In this document: positions 1 to 4,419 of the stretch, in pieces
Position numbering within the stretch: position 1 is the stretch's first letter
Layout of the letters: each line of letters begins with the position of its first letter
Assembly (NCBI GenBank): GCA_003565815.1
Contig: PXAS01000093.1
Coordinates: forward strand, 1 to 6,301
Direction: 5' to 3'
Source of the DNA: PVC group bacterium
GTDB taxonomy: Bacteria > Verrucomicrobiota > Kiritimatiellia > SS1-B-03-39 > UBA6053
Length of the DNA: 6,301 bases
Notes under the pieces: generated by a model
Seen by the model: only the letters and a program-made list of their open reading frames with translations
What the model was told of the DNA's origin: nothing
Database searches by the model: none
Translations under genes and position numbers: made by a program

Positions 1-482
1 AGATGTTCGCGGTGAATGTACGGGGGCAGGGGCGGTTCGCCGATTTCCCGGAGGGTGTTCAGCACCGGTTCCGGGCCGAGGGTGCGCACGCGGTTGAGTC
101 CGTCGCGGCGGTTTTCCAGAATTTCCAGCACCAGGTCGGCGGGCAGGAACACCTTGGAACCCACTTTCGGGCGACGGCTGCTCTTCATCATCACCAGCCA
201 TTCGTCGTCGACGCCCTCGACGGGTTCCACGAAGAGGCATTCCACCTTGCCGCCGCTGGGTTTGTGGCCGTGGGTGCGGGCGGGAATCACCCGAGTGTTG
301 TTGAGCACCAGCGCGTCTCCGGCCCGCAACAGACCGGGCAGATCCCGGATGCCGCGATGTTCGGTGGCGCCCGTGACCCGGTCCATGCACAGCATGCGGG
401 CCGCGTCTCTACGGTCCGCGGGATGTTGCGCGATCAAATGTTCGGGTAAATGATAATCAAAATCAGCGGTATGCATTGGCAT
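1..482 (-). CDS. queA: S-adenosylmethionine:tRNA ribosyltransferase-isomerase QueA (5' part; C-terminus beyond left edge)
   Basis: QueA transfers and rearranges the ribosyl group of S-adenosylmethionine onto 7-aminomethyl-7-deazaguanine at position 34 of tRNAs with GUN anticodons, giving epoxyqueuosine in the cytoplasm. About 160 residues are visible on the minus strand. Family motifs are clear: the N-terminal DFDYHLPEHLIAQHP, then DALVLNNTRVIPAR, a following GGKVE, and PLPPYIHR near the edge. The family is about 345 residues long, so a little over half is missing because of the window boundary and not through truncation. Two in-frame starts lie six bases apart, at 482 and 476. Neither has a good Shine-Dalgarno sequence; the one at 476 (MHTADF) aligns best with E. 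coli QueA (MRVTDF). The gene is divergent from the pseudopilin-like gene. The identification is secure; the exact start is not. Confidence 0.95.
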   Translation of the reverse strand, partial: MPMHTADFDYHLPEHLIAQHPADRRDAARMLCMDRVTGATEHRGIRDLPGLLRAGDALVLNNTRVIPARTHGHKPSGGKVECLFVEPVEGVDDEWLVMMKSSRRPKVGSKVFLPADLVLEILENRRDGLNRVRTLGPEPVLNTLREIGEPPLPPYIHREH

Positions 483-511
483 TTTACAAAGTGAGGGTTC
501 TGGTGTAGAAT
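483..511 (+). promoter_or_regulatory. Candidate sigma-70 promoter P1 for the pseudopilin-like gene
   Basis: A TTTACA -35 box (483-488) and a TAGAAT -10 box (506-511) are separated by 17 bases, close to the sigma-70 consensus. Transcription would start near 518 and give a leader of about 130 nt containing both hairpins of this gap. The -35 box abuts the queA start codon, so the element overlaps the start of the divergent gene. This is a sequence-only prediction. Confidence 0.5.
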
Positions 512-524
512 ATAAAGAGAAAAA

Positions 525-587
525 GCTTGCGGAAAGGAAGAAACAGTATTGACTTCCCGAACGCAAGTGGACTAGGATAAAGTCCAC
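525..587. other. Two consecutive stem-loops between queA and the pseudopilin-like gene
   Basis: The first hairpin pairs 525-531 with 562-568 (7 bp, one G-U). It then has a symmetric 4x4 internal loop and a second stem pairing 536-540 with 553-557, under a 12-nt loop. The second hairpin pairs GTGGACT (567-573) with AGTCCAC (581-587) around a 7-nt loop; the two stems share bases 567-568. On the plus strand this is a structured leader if P1 is used. Read on the minus strand, the first hairpin is directly followed by TTTTTCTCTTT, which resembles an intrinsic terminator or attenuator before queA. I recognise no known riboswitch class, including preQ1. Confidence 0.4.
549..578 (+). promoter_or_regulatory. 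Candidate second sigma-70 promoter P2 for the pseudopilin-like gene
   Basis: A TTGACT -35 box (549-554) and a TAGGAT -10 box (573-578) have an 18-base spacer. Transcription would begin around 585-590. The -10 box lies in the loop of the 567-587 palindrome, so that palindrome could instead be an operator. P1 and P2 are alternatives or tandem promoters; the sequence alone cannot decide. Confidence 0.4.
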
Positions 588-646
588 GCTCATCAAACAT
601 CCCAATCCAAACGGTGGGAGAGATTCAACCTCATATGGAGACTGCA

Positions 647-1300
647 ATGAAAAAGAAGACAAAAATGAACAGCGGTTTTACGCTGATTGAAATGCTGGTG
701 GTCATCGCGATTATCGCGTTATTGGCCGCGATTCTCGTGCCCACCGTGACCAGTGCGCTCGAAAATGCCAACCGCACCCGCGTGTTGTCGAACGGACGTG
801 GGATTCACCAATCCATTTTGGCGGCCGACCTGGAAACCGTTTTGTTTGCCGACGAAATTTACTGGCCGGTAGAAGACGCAAACCATGGTACCAGCACCGC
901 TTATTTTGTTTGGCTGATGGATGAGGACCGTACAGTGCTTTCCGAAGATTTTGGGGTATTCACGGCCTCCAATGTCACCCAAGCTGTTGATCTCAACACT
1001 TTCGAAAATAATCCGGATAGACACAATGCATGGTCGGTTTTCGAGGACGTGACCAAAGAGTCCCCCTCCCGCCATCCGTTCATGGTGACCCGGAACTTGA
1101 GTCTGGGAAGTTTGAGCGGCAATGAAGAAGGACGGATTCCCGAAGGTACCGTGGGATCCAACTATCCCAACCCCTATGGAGATCGTGCCATTGTGGTGAT
1201 CCGCATTGGCGGTGGCGGTGAAGCCATCACCGGTCGGAACCTGACCTACCGCAACCTGAATCCCGCCGAAGCCGACTTCAACATTCTGGAGCCCCAGTAA
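647..1300 (+). CDS. Type II secretion/type IV pilus-like pseudopilin with prepilin N-terminal methylation signal
   Basis: The 217-residue product begins with a short basic leader and the prepilin peptidase site SG|FTLIEM. Cleavage is expected after Gly10, leaving mature Phe+1 and the diagnostic Glu+5. A hydrophobic helix follows at about residues 11-31 (LVVIAIIALLAAILVP), then an amphipathic stretch, as in major and minor pseudopilins. The remaining ~180 residues are a soluble periplasmic or extracellular domain that I cannot assign. No other secretion or pilus gene is visible, so it is an orphan like the many solitary prepilin-type proteins of Verrucomicrobia, Lentisphaerae and Kiritimatiellota. 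The start at 647 is chosen because GGAG (637-640) lies 6 bases upstream; a GTG at 614 and an ATG at 635 are in frame but poorly placed, and ATG 665 would leave only a very short leader. The gene is monocistronic, ending in the terminator at 1345. Confidence 0.85.
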   Translation: MKKKTKMNSGFTLIEMLVVIAIIALLAAILVPTVTSALENANRTRVLSNGRGIHQSILAADLETVLFADEIYWPVEDANHGTSTAYFVWLMDEDRTVLSEDFGVFTASNVTQAVDLNTFENNPDRHNAWSVFEDVTKESPSRHPFMVTRNLSLGSLSGNEEGRIPEGTVGSNYPNPYGDRAIVVIRIGGGGEAITGRNLTYRNLNPAEADFNILEPQ

Positions 1301-1344
1301 CTCTGATTCCTGTGGTACCCAGCCATATTCCGAAAGGAAAAATC

Positions 1345-1374
1345 TATCCCCGGCTCGTCCGGGGATATTTTTTT
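1345..1374 (+). terminator. Intrinsic terminator of the pseudopilin-like gene
   Basis: A perfect 9-bp stem (TATCCCCGG with CCGGGGATA) closes a 5-nt CTCGT loop and is followed immediately by seven T residues (1368-1374). It lies 45 bases past the stop codon. Confidence 0.92.
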
Positions 1375-1385
1375 GCAAATCGGGG

Positions 1386-1414
1386 TTGACGGGGAAACCA
1401 TCCGCCTATATATC
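1386..1414 (+). promoter_or_regulatory. Promoter of tRNA-Glu
   Basis: A TTGACG -35 box (1386-1391) is followed after 17 bases by TATATC (1409-1414), or after 15 bases by TATATA (1407-1412). The sequence just downstream is C-rich (CCCCCACACA), as in the GC-rich discriminators common at stable-RNA promoters. It lies between the preceding terminator and the tRNA, so the tRNA has its own transcription unit. Confidence 0.6.
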
Positions 1415-1432
1415 CCCCACACACTTTCAGAC

Positions 1433-1508
1433 GCCCCCATCGTCTAGTGGCCTAGGACTTCGGGTTTTCATCCCGGCAACAGGGGTTCGAGTCCCCTTGG
1501 GGGTGCCA
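1433..1508 (+). tRNA. tRNA-Glu (anticodon UUC)
   Basis: A complete 76-nt cloverleaf can be folded. The acceptor GCCCCCA (1433-1439) pairs with TGGGGGT (1498-1504). The D arm begins GTCTAGTGG. The anticodon stem is TCGGG/CCCGG around the loop TTTTCAT with anticodon TTC. The T arm is AGGGG/CCCCT with loop TTCGAGT. The discriminator is G73 and the CCA end is encoded (1506-1508). Layout and D-arm sequence match bacterial tRNA-Glu, which reads GAA/GAG and also feeds tetrapyrrole synthesis where glutamyl-tRNA reductase is used. The first acceptor pair is a G1-U72 wobble instead of the usual G-C. Confidence 0.95.
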
Positions 1509-1520
1509 TTTTTTTGGCGC

Positions 1521-1552
1521 ACGTTCCGGCTTTTGCCGGAACGTTTTTTTTT
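1521..1552 (+). terminator. Intrinsic terminator of tRNA-Glu
   Basis: A perfect 10-bp stem (ACGTTCCGGC with GCCGGAACGT) with a TTTT loop is followed by eight T residues (1545-1552). It starts 12 bases past the CCA end; a separate run of seven T (1509-1515) directly follows CCA. Confidence 0.93.
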
Positions 1553-1556
1553 GATC

Positions 1557-1584
1557 AAAACGGAGCGCGTGAAATCGGAGCGCG
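1557..1584. repeat. 13-bp direct repeat AAAnCGGAGCGCG, two copies
   Basis: AAAACGGAGCGCG (1557-1569) and AAATCGGAGCGCG (1572-1584) differ at one base and are offset by 15 bp. The second copy runs into the left arm of the adjacent inverted-repeat element, so it may be part of the same mobile or REP-like sequence. Confidence 0.6.
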
Positions 1585-1698
1585 GACACGCCTGTCCTGC
1601 CCTTTTCACACAAATGGCACGCAGCCATACATTTGATCGAAGGAAAATATATTGAAACGTCCAGTATGATTTGTGTGTAAAGGGCAGTCCCTGTCCGC
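1582..1698. repeat. 117-bp imperfect inverted-repeat element (MITE/REP-like)
   Basis: The left arm (1582-1615) and right arm (1669-1698) are imperfect reverse complements. Both outer ends are GCGGACA; the inner 18 bases (TGCCCTTTTCACACAAAT against TGCCCTTTACACACAAAT) match at 17 positions; the middle differs in length (9 against 5 bases). The 53-bp interior has no coding potential but holds a small palindrome, ATGGC-ACGCA-GCCAT (1614-1628). The left arm also contains a nested GGACA-CGCC-TGTCC hairpin. Long terminal inverted repeats without a gene suggest a miniature inverted-repeat transposable element or a REP/BIME-type element. No clear target-site duplication was seen, so mobility is inference. 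Confidence 0.5.
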
Positions 1699-1729
1699 AT
1701 GATCGCACGCAGTTTGCAACGCAACTGTC

Positions 1730-1758
1730 ATGGAAAATTCGATACAGCTTAACATAAT
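1730..1758 (+). promoter_or_regulatory. Weak candidate promoter of the abiE-like locus
   Basis: CATAAT (1753-1758) matches five of six bases of the -10 consensus; 17 bases upstream is a poor -35 (ATGGAA, 1730-1735). An alternative -10 is CATACT (1775-1780). Either would place RNA polymerase on or next to the 1757-1777 palindrome. Confidence 0.3.
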
Positions 1759-1777
1759 GTTGCATTATCTGCAACAT
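1757..1777. promoter_or_regulatory. Palindromic operator candidate for the AbiEi antitoxin
   Basis: ATGTTGCA (1757-1764) and TGCAACAT (1770-1777) form a perfect 8-bp inverted repeat with a 5-bp spacer, 17 bp before the antitoxin start and overlapping the candidate -10. A further half-site, TGCAAC, lies at 1715-1720. Known AbiEi antitoxins bind inverted repeats at their own promoter and repress it, which fits; binding here is inferred. Confidence 0.5.
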
Positions 1778-1794
1778 ACTGTAGAGTTCAAATC

Positions 1795-2343
1795 ATGCAG
1801 GCATCCACGCATTTTATGAAGCAATTGCGGAAATTGGCGAATGCGGATCACTATCTTTTTTCGGCGCGACAGCTTGAGGTCTTGTTGCCGGAGCATTCCG
1901 CTTCCGCGTTTCGATCTTTGCTGACGCGACTTTGTCAGCGGGGAAAACTGAACAGAGTGTGTAGGGGGGTGTATCTGGTGCCGGAGGTTGCCTATCCCCG
2001 CGGGGATGTGCTTTACCACACCGCAGCCATGTTGGGTGCCGATGAATTTTGTTACCTGAGTTTGGAAAGCGTGCTGAGTGATGCCGGGGTTATTTCACAG
2101 ATTCCCCTCCAACACATCACTTTGATGACCAGTGGGCGACGGCAAAGCATTGACTGTGGAAAGTGGGGAAGTATCGAATGGATTCATACGGTTCGCCGTC
2201 CCGAAGAAGTGGTTGGACACCTGCACTTTGATGCGCGCATACGACTGTGGCGAGCGGACGTGCCCCTCGCCATGGAGGATATGCGGCGAACGGGTCGCTC
2301 TCAGGATTTGATTCAAATGGAGGTGCTTGATGAATTTATTTGA
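1795..2343 (+). CDS. AbiEi-family antitoxin/transcriptional regulator (type IV toxin-antitoxin)
   Basis: The 182-residue product resembles AbiEi-family antitoxins. An N-terminal winged-helix region (about residues 8-62) carries LFSARQLEVLLPEHSASAFR, then a basic RLCQRGKLNRVCRGVYLV wing. The C-terminal region (about 75-182) has YLSLESVLSDAGVISQIP, ITLMTSGRRQSIDCGKWG and a terminal RTGRSQDLIQ stretch typical of the family. Such antitoxins bind their own promoter through the winged helix and oppose a nucleotidyltransferase toxin without forming a stable complex (type IV). The start at 1795 has only a weak TAGAG 8 bases upstream; ATG 1816 is an alternative. The downstream partner frame overlaps the 3' end by 14 bases, as expected for a coupled operon. 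The length appears complete. Family recognition is from motifs, without a database search. Confidence 0.82.
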   Translation: MQASTHFMKQLRKLANADHYLFSARQLEVLLPEHSASAFRSLLTRLCQRGKLNRVCRGVYLVPEVAYPRGDVLYHTAAMLGADEFCYLSLESVLSDAGVISQIPLQHITLMTSGRRQSIDCGKWGSIEWIHTVRRPEEVVGHLHFDARIRLWRADVPLAMEDMRRTGRSQDLIQMEVLDEFI

Positions 2344-2704
2344 TCAATGGGTTGAGGAGGTGCTCCATTATGTGGATAAGATCGTTGCGTTGGCCTTGCG
2401 TGTGGGCAGGATCAAGTTCAGAGATGTATGGGATCTCCATTGGTTGCGACAACAGAACACAGCCTTGCGCGGAAACTGGATCTTGCCCAAGGTCGCTATG
2501 CATGGCCACAGCGCTGAAGACTTTCGTGACGCATTGTTGACCCGCCTGAACCTTTTGTCAGAAAACTCAGCCTTACAGAAGGAGGGCTGGAAAGAACTTT
2601 CGAGATTTCTGCTTCACGAACAGATCAGTGGACTTGTGGATCAGCCCGATTTTTGGCGGTATCTCTGCTCGGAGTTGAAACGAGACCTTTCGTCTATTCT
2701 ATGA
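2330..2704 (+). pseudogene. AbiEii-type toxin remnant: N- and C-terminal parts joined in frame, nucleotidyltransferase core missing
   Basis: The frame is open for 124 residues, against about 270-300 for AbiEii/AbiGii nucleotidyltransferase toxins. Residues 1-12 (MNLFDQWVEEVL) resemble the family N-terminus. From about residue 15, VDKIVALALRVGRIKFRDVWDLHWL matches the conserved region after the catalytic domain, followed by the usual helical C-terminus ending ...LVDQPDFWRYL. The central part with the GG-T/S and D-x-D motifs needed to bind and transfer nucleotides is absent, so roughly 150-170 residues appear deleted without breaking the frame. The start is well supported: GGAGG (2319-2323) sits 6 bases before ATG 2330, inside the end of the antitoxin gene. 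The product is predicted to be non-toxic. Alternatively it could be a retained, repurposed small protein. The family call comes from remembered family sequences. Confidence 0.7.
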
Positions 2705-2771
2705 GTGGACAAGTTGTGGGACAAGCTTGGGCCAAAGATCAGGACCAAGCAAAGGTGCCACCCCTACGCCC

Positions 2772-2836
2772 CGCCAATACGGCGATTGGCGCTCCTGTCC
2801 AACTTCGGCACACCCCTTCAATGTTCGAAGTTGGAC
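2772..2836. repeat. Two adjacent hairpins downstream of the toxin remnant
   Basis: CGCCAAT (2772-2778) and ATTGGCG (2785-2791) form a perfect 7-bp stem with a 6-nt loop. GTCCAACTTCG (2797-2807) and CGAAGTTGGAC (2826-2836) form a perfect 11-bp stem with an 18-nt loop. The right arm of the second overlaps the first heptamers of the next repeat. Neither has a T-tract, so they are not typical intrinsic terminators, though they might limit 3' decay of the toxin-antitoxin mRNA. Apart from these, the heptamers and the rib promoter, I see no gene in 2705-2922. Confidence 0.55.
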
Positions 2837-2857
2837 GTTCGAGGTTCGACGTTCGCT
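2823..2857. repeat. Five tandem heptamers GTTSGAN
   Basis: The stretch divides exactly into GTTCGAA, GTTGGAC, GTTCGAG, GTTCGAC and GTTCGCT, five 7-bp units in perfect register. The first three bases are invariant and the last is variable. It is non-coding and lies between the toxin remnant and the rib promoter. It looks like a small intergenic minisatellite. Confidence 0.75.
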
Positions 2858-2875
2858 TTCCCTTCACGCTTACGC

Positions 2876-2904
2876 TTGTCTTTCCCTTCAAATGGGTCTA
2901 TATT
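2876..2904 (+). promoter_or_regulatory. Promoter of the ribBA-ribH-nusB-ftsY operon
   Basis: TTGTCT (2876-2881) and TATATT (2899-2904) are separated by 17 bases, close to consensus at both boxes. The expected transcription start, near 2911, leaves about a dozen bases before the riboswitch aptamer begins, as expected for a riboswitch-led transcript. Confidence 0.7.
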
Positions 2905-2922
2905 CACCCCACAACTTTAACT

Positions 2923-3073
2923 GATCTTCAGGGCTTGGTGATCCGGACTTCTCCGGAAATTCCAGACCGGCGGTGTCAGCCCGCGACTCCTTCGCTTCGG
3001 CGGGGGACTGATGCGTTCAATCCGGCTTTCGGACCATACGCAGCCGACCGTACAGTCGGGATGAAAGAAGATC
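2923..3073 (+). promoter_or_regulatory. FMN riboswitch aptamer (RFN element)
   Basis: The conserved RFN core is present in order: GATCTTCAGGGC at the 5' end, GACCGGCGGT (about 2965-2974), AGCCCGCGAC (2978-2987), GACCGTACAGTCGGGATG, then AAAGAAGATC at the 3' end. P1 is a perfect 7-bp helix (2923-2929 with 3067-3073). Further helices are visible, for example CCGGA-CTTC-TCCGG for one arm, and a variable region around 2990-3030. The class binds flavin mononucleotide and represses riboflavin synthesis or uptake genes. It lies directly upstream of ribBA, the first enzyme of both branches of the pathway, so feedback control of the whole operon is expected. Confidence 0.96.
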
Positions 3074-3076
3074 GCG

Positions 3077-3149
3077 TCTTCGTTTCCCGGACACCTGTCC
3101 GGGAGCGGGGACCGTTCTGTATTGCCCCGAAGTCCCCATGGAAATGAAG
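3077..3149 (+). promoter_or_regulatory. Riboswitch expression platform: Shine-Dalgarno sequestering switch
   Basis: CTTCGTTTCC (3078-3087) pairs over 10 bp, with one G-U, to GGAAATGAAG (3140-3149), which holds the ribosome-binding region just before ATG 3151. The same strand can instead pair through TCTTC (3077-3081) with GAAGA (3067-3071), the 3' strand of P1, and further with part of 3059-3066. FMN-stabilised P1 would free the strand to block the ribosome site; without FMN the alternative hairpin would expose it. Inside lie a hairpin TCCCGGAC-ACCT-GTCCGGGA (3085-3104) and GGGGAC/GTCCCC (3107-3112 with 3132-3137). No T-run follows, so control looks translational. Confidence 0.65.
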
Positions 3150-3150
3150 C

Positions 3151-4419
3151 ATGCATATGGCGCAAACAGAACAAGAAACATCCATTCCTTTGGATTCGGC
3201 TTCCGAAACGTTGTCGAATCTTTCGTTTGATTCCGTGGAGGAGGTCATCGCGGCGGTGGGGCGTGGCGAAATGGTGGTGATTTCGGATGACGAACATCGC
3301 GAAAACGAAGGGGATTTGGTGTGTGCGGCCGACAAGGTGACGCCGGAAATCATCAATTTCATGGCCAAATATGGTCGGGGGCTGATTTGCGTGACCATGC
3401 CCGGGCCGACCTTGGCCCGCCTGGGCATTGGCGACATGCGGCACGCGGGCGACGAGGGGGTGTCCATCCGCACCGCGTTCATGGAATCGGTGGATGCGCG
3501 TCGCGGCATTACCACGGGCATCAGTGCGGCAGATCGGGCGGAAACGGTGCGGGTGATGGCGGATCCGAAAAGCACGTCCGCGGATTTGGTGCGTCCGGGT
3601 CACATGTTTCCCATCAAGGCGCATCCCAACGGCGTGTTGGGCCGGGCCGGGCACACGGAGGCGTCGGTGGATTTGGCCGCGCTTTCCGGCTGTGAACCGG
3701 CGGGCCTGATTTGCGAGATCATGAATGATGACGGGGAGATGGCCCGCTTGCCGGATTTGTTGGCTTTTGCGAATGAACACGGGCTGAAAATGTGCTCGGT
3801 GGCCAGGATCATCGAATATCGTCAATCCCGCGAGGGGGAGGTGATCTGCGAGGGAGAGGTGTCGATTCCCACGCCTTTTGGCGAGTTCACCTGCCGCATT
3901 TACCGTTCGTCTTTTGATGACAAGGAGCATTTGGCCTTGATCAAGGGCGATTTGCAGGCGGAAACCGCGCCGCTGGTGCGGGTACACAGCGAGTGCCTGA
4001 CCGGGGACGTGTTGCATTCGATGCGTTGCGATTGCGGGGAGCAGTTGGAATCTTGCATGAAGTTGATTCAGGAGGAGGGAACCGGCGTGATCCTGTACAT
4101 GCGTCAGGAAGGCCGGGGCATCGGTTTGGGGGCGAAACTGCAGGCATACGCCCTGCAGGATCAGGGATATGATACCGTGGACGCCAATCTCAAGTTGGGA
4201 TTCGGCGCCGACCAGCGGGAATATCGTTCCAGTGCCCTGATCCTGGAGGATCTGGGTGTGCAGTCCATTCGCTTGCTCACCAACAATCCAATGAAGGTCG
4301 AGGGGCTGGCGCGAAACGGCATTGAAATCACCGAAAGACTCCCGGTTGTGATGAAGAGCAACCCCCACAATGCCAAGTATTTGGAAACCAAACGAACGCG
4401 GTTGGGACATCTGTTATGA
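3151..4419 (+). CDS. ribBA: Bifunctional 3,4-dihydroxy-2-butanone-4-phosphate synthase / GTP cyclohydrolase II
   Basis: This 422-residue cytoplasmic enzyme supplies both precursors of riboflavin. The RibB half (about 27-225) makes dihydroxybutanone phosphate from ribulose 5-phosphate; the RibA half (about 230-420) opens GTP to the diaminopyrimidine. RibB motifs are the acidic DDEHRENEGDL (46-56), DARRGITTGISAADRA (115-130) and RAGHTEA with His168 and Glu170. RibA motifs are RVHSECLTGD and RCDCG, giving zinc ligands Cys282, Cys293 and Cys295, then RQEGRGIGL (318-326) and GYDTVDAN (339-346). All key residues are present, so both activities are expected. Where many RibA have DYGIGAQ, this one has EYRSSAL, and its C-terminus (NPHNAKYLETK..LGHLL) resembles the E. 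coli RibA style. ATG 3151 and ATG 3157 are both in frame; 3151 fits GGAA at 3140-3143. The stop overlaps the ribH start (ATGA). Confidence 0.97.
   Translation: MHMAQTEQETSIPLDSASETLSNLSFDSVEEVIAAVGRGEMVVISDDEHRENEGDLVCAADKVTPEIINFMAKYGRGLICVTMPGPTLARLGIGDMRHAGDEGVSIRTAFMESVDARRGITTGISAADRAETVRVMADPKSTSADLVRPGHMFPIKAHPNGVLGRAGHTEASVDLAALSGCEPAGLICEIMNDDGEMARLPDLLAFANEHGLKMCSVARIIEYRQSREGEVICEGEVSIPTPFGEFTCRIYRSSFDDKEHLALIKGDLQAETAPLVRVHSECLTGDVLHSMRCDCGEQLESCMKLIQEEGTGVILYMRQEGRGIGLGAKLQAYALQDQGYDTVDANLKLGFGADQREYRSSALILEDLGVQSIRLLTNNPMKVEGLARNGIEITERLPVVMKSNPHNAKYLETKRTRLGHLL

Noticed and set aside
3..453. Two plus-strand frames of about 145 residues at the left edge
   Set aside because: They are shadows of queA, whose minus-strand translation has unmistakable family motifs.
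483..646. A preQ1 riboswitch before queA or a c-di-GMP riboswitch before the pseudopilin-like gene
   Set aside because: None of the conserved core sequences of those classes could be found on the relevant strands.
719..1378. A 219-residue minus-strand frame opposite the pseudopilin-like gene
   Set aside because: It has no recognisable motif, and its start side would include the terminator hairpin of the plus-strand gene.
1386..1777. Open frames on both strands across the tRNA and inverted-repeat element
   Set aside because: They translate the tRNA gene, its terminator and the repeat arms; none has a protein-like composition.
1433..2704. A genomic island integrated at the tRNA-Glu 3' end
   Set aside because: No integrase is present, and no direct repeat of the tRNA 3' end was found downstream within the window.
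3085..3104. Perfect hairpin after the aptamer considered as an intrinsic terminator
   Set aside because: No T-run follows, and the neighbouring pairing with the ribosome-binding region explains the platform better.
1584..3104. Shared GGACA...TGTCC core in the 1582 element and the riboswitch hairpin as copies of one repeat
   Set aside because: The likeness is limited to a short palindromic core and could arise by chance; flanking bases differ.
2653..3147. A plus-strand frame of 164 residues running from the toxin remnant through the riboswitch
   Set aside because: It overlaps the rib promoter and the conserved aptamer and shows no protein family features.
2917..4410. A 497-residue open frame on the minus strand
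   Set aside because: It is antisense to the FMN riboswitch and ribBA, has low-complexity His/Arg/Gln-rich composition and no recognisable domain; it follows from GC-rich codon usage of ribBA.
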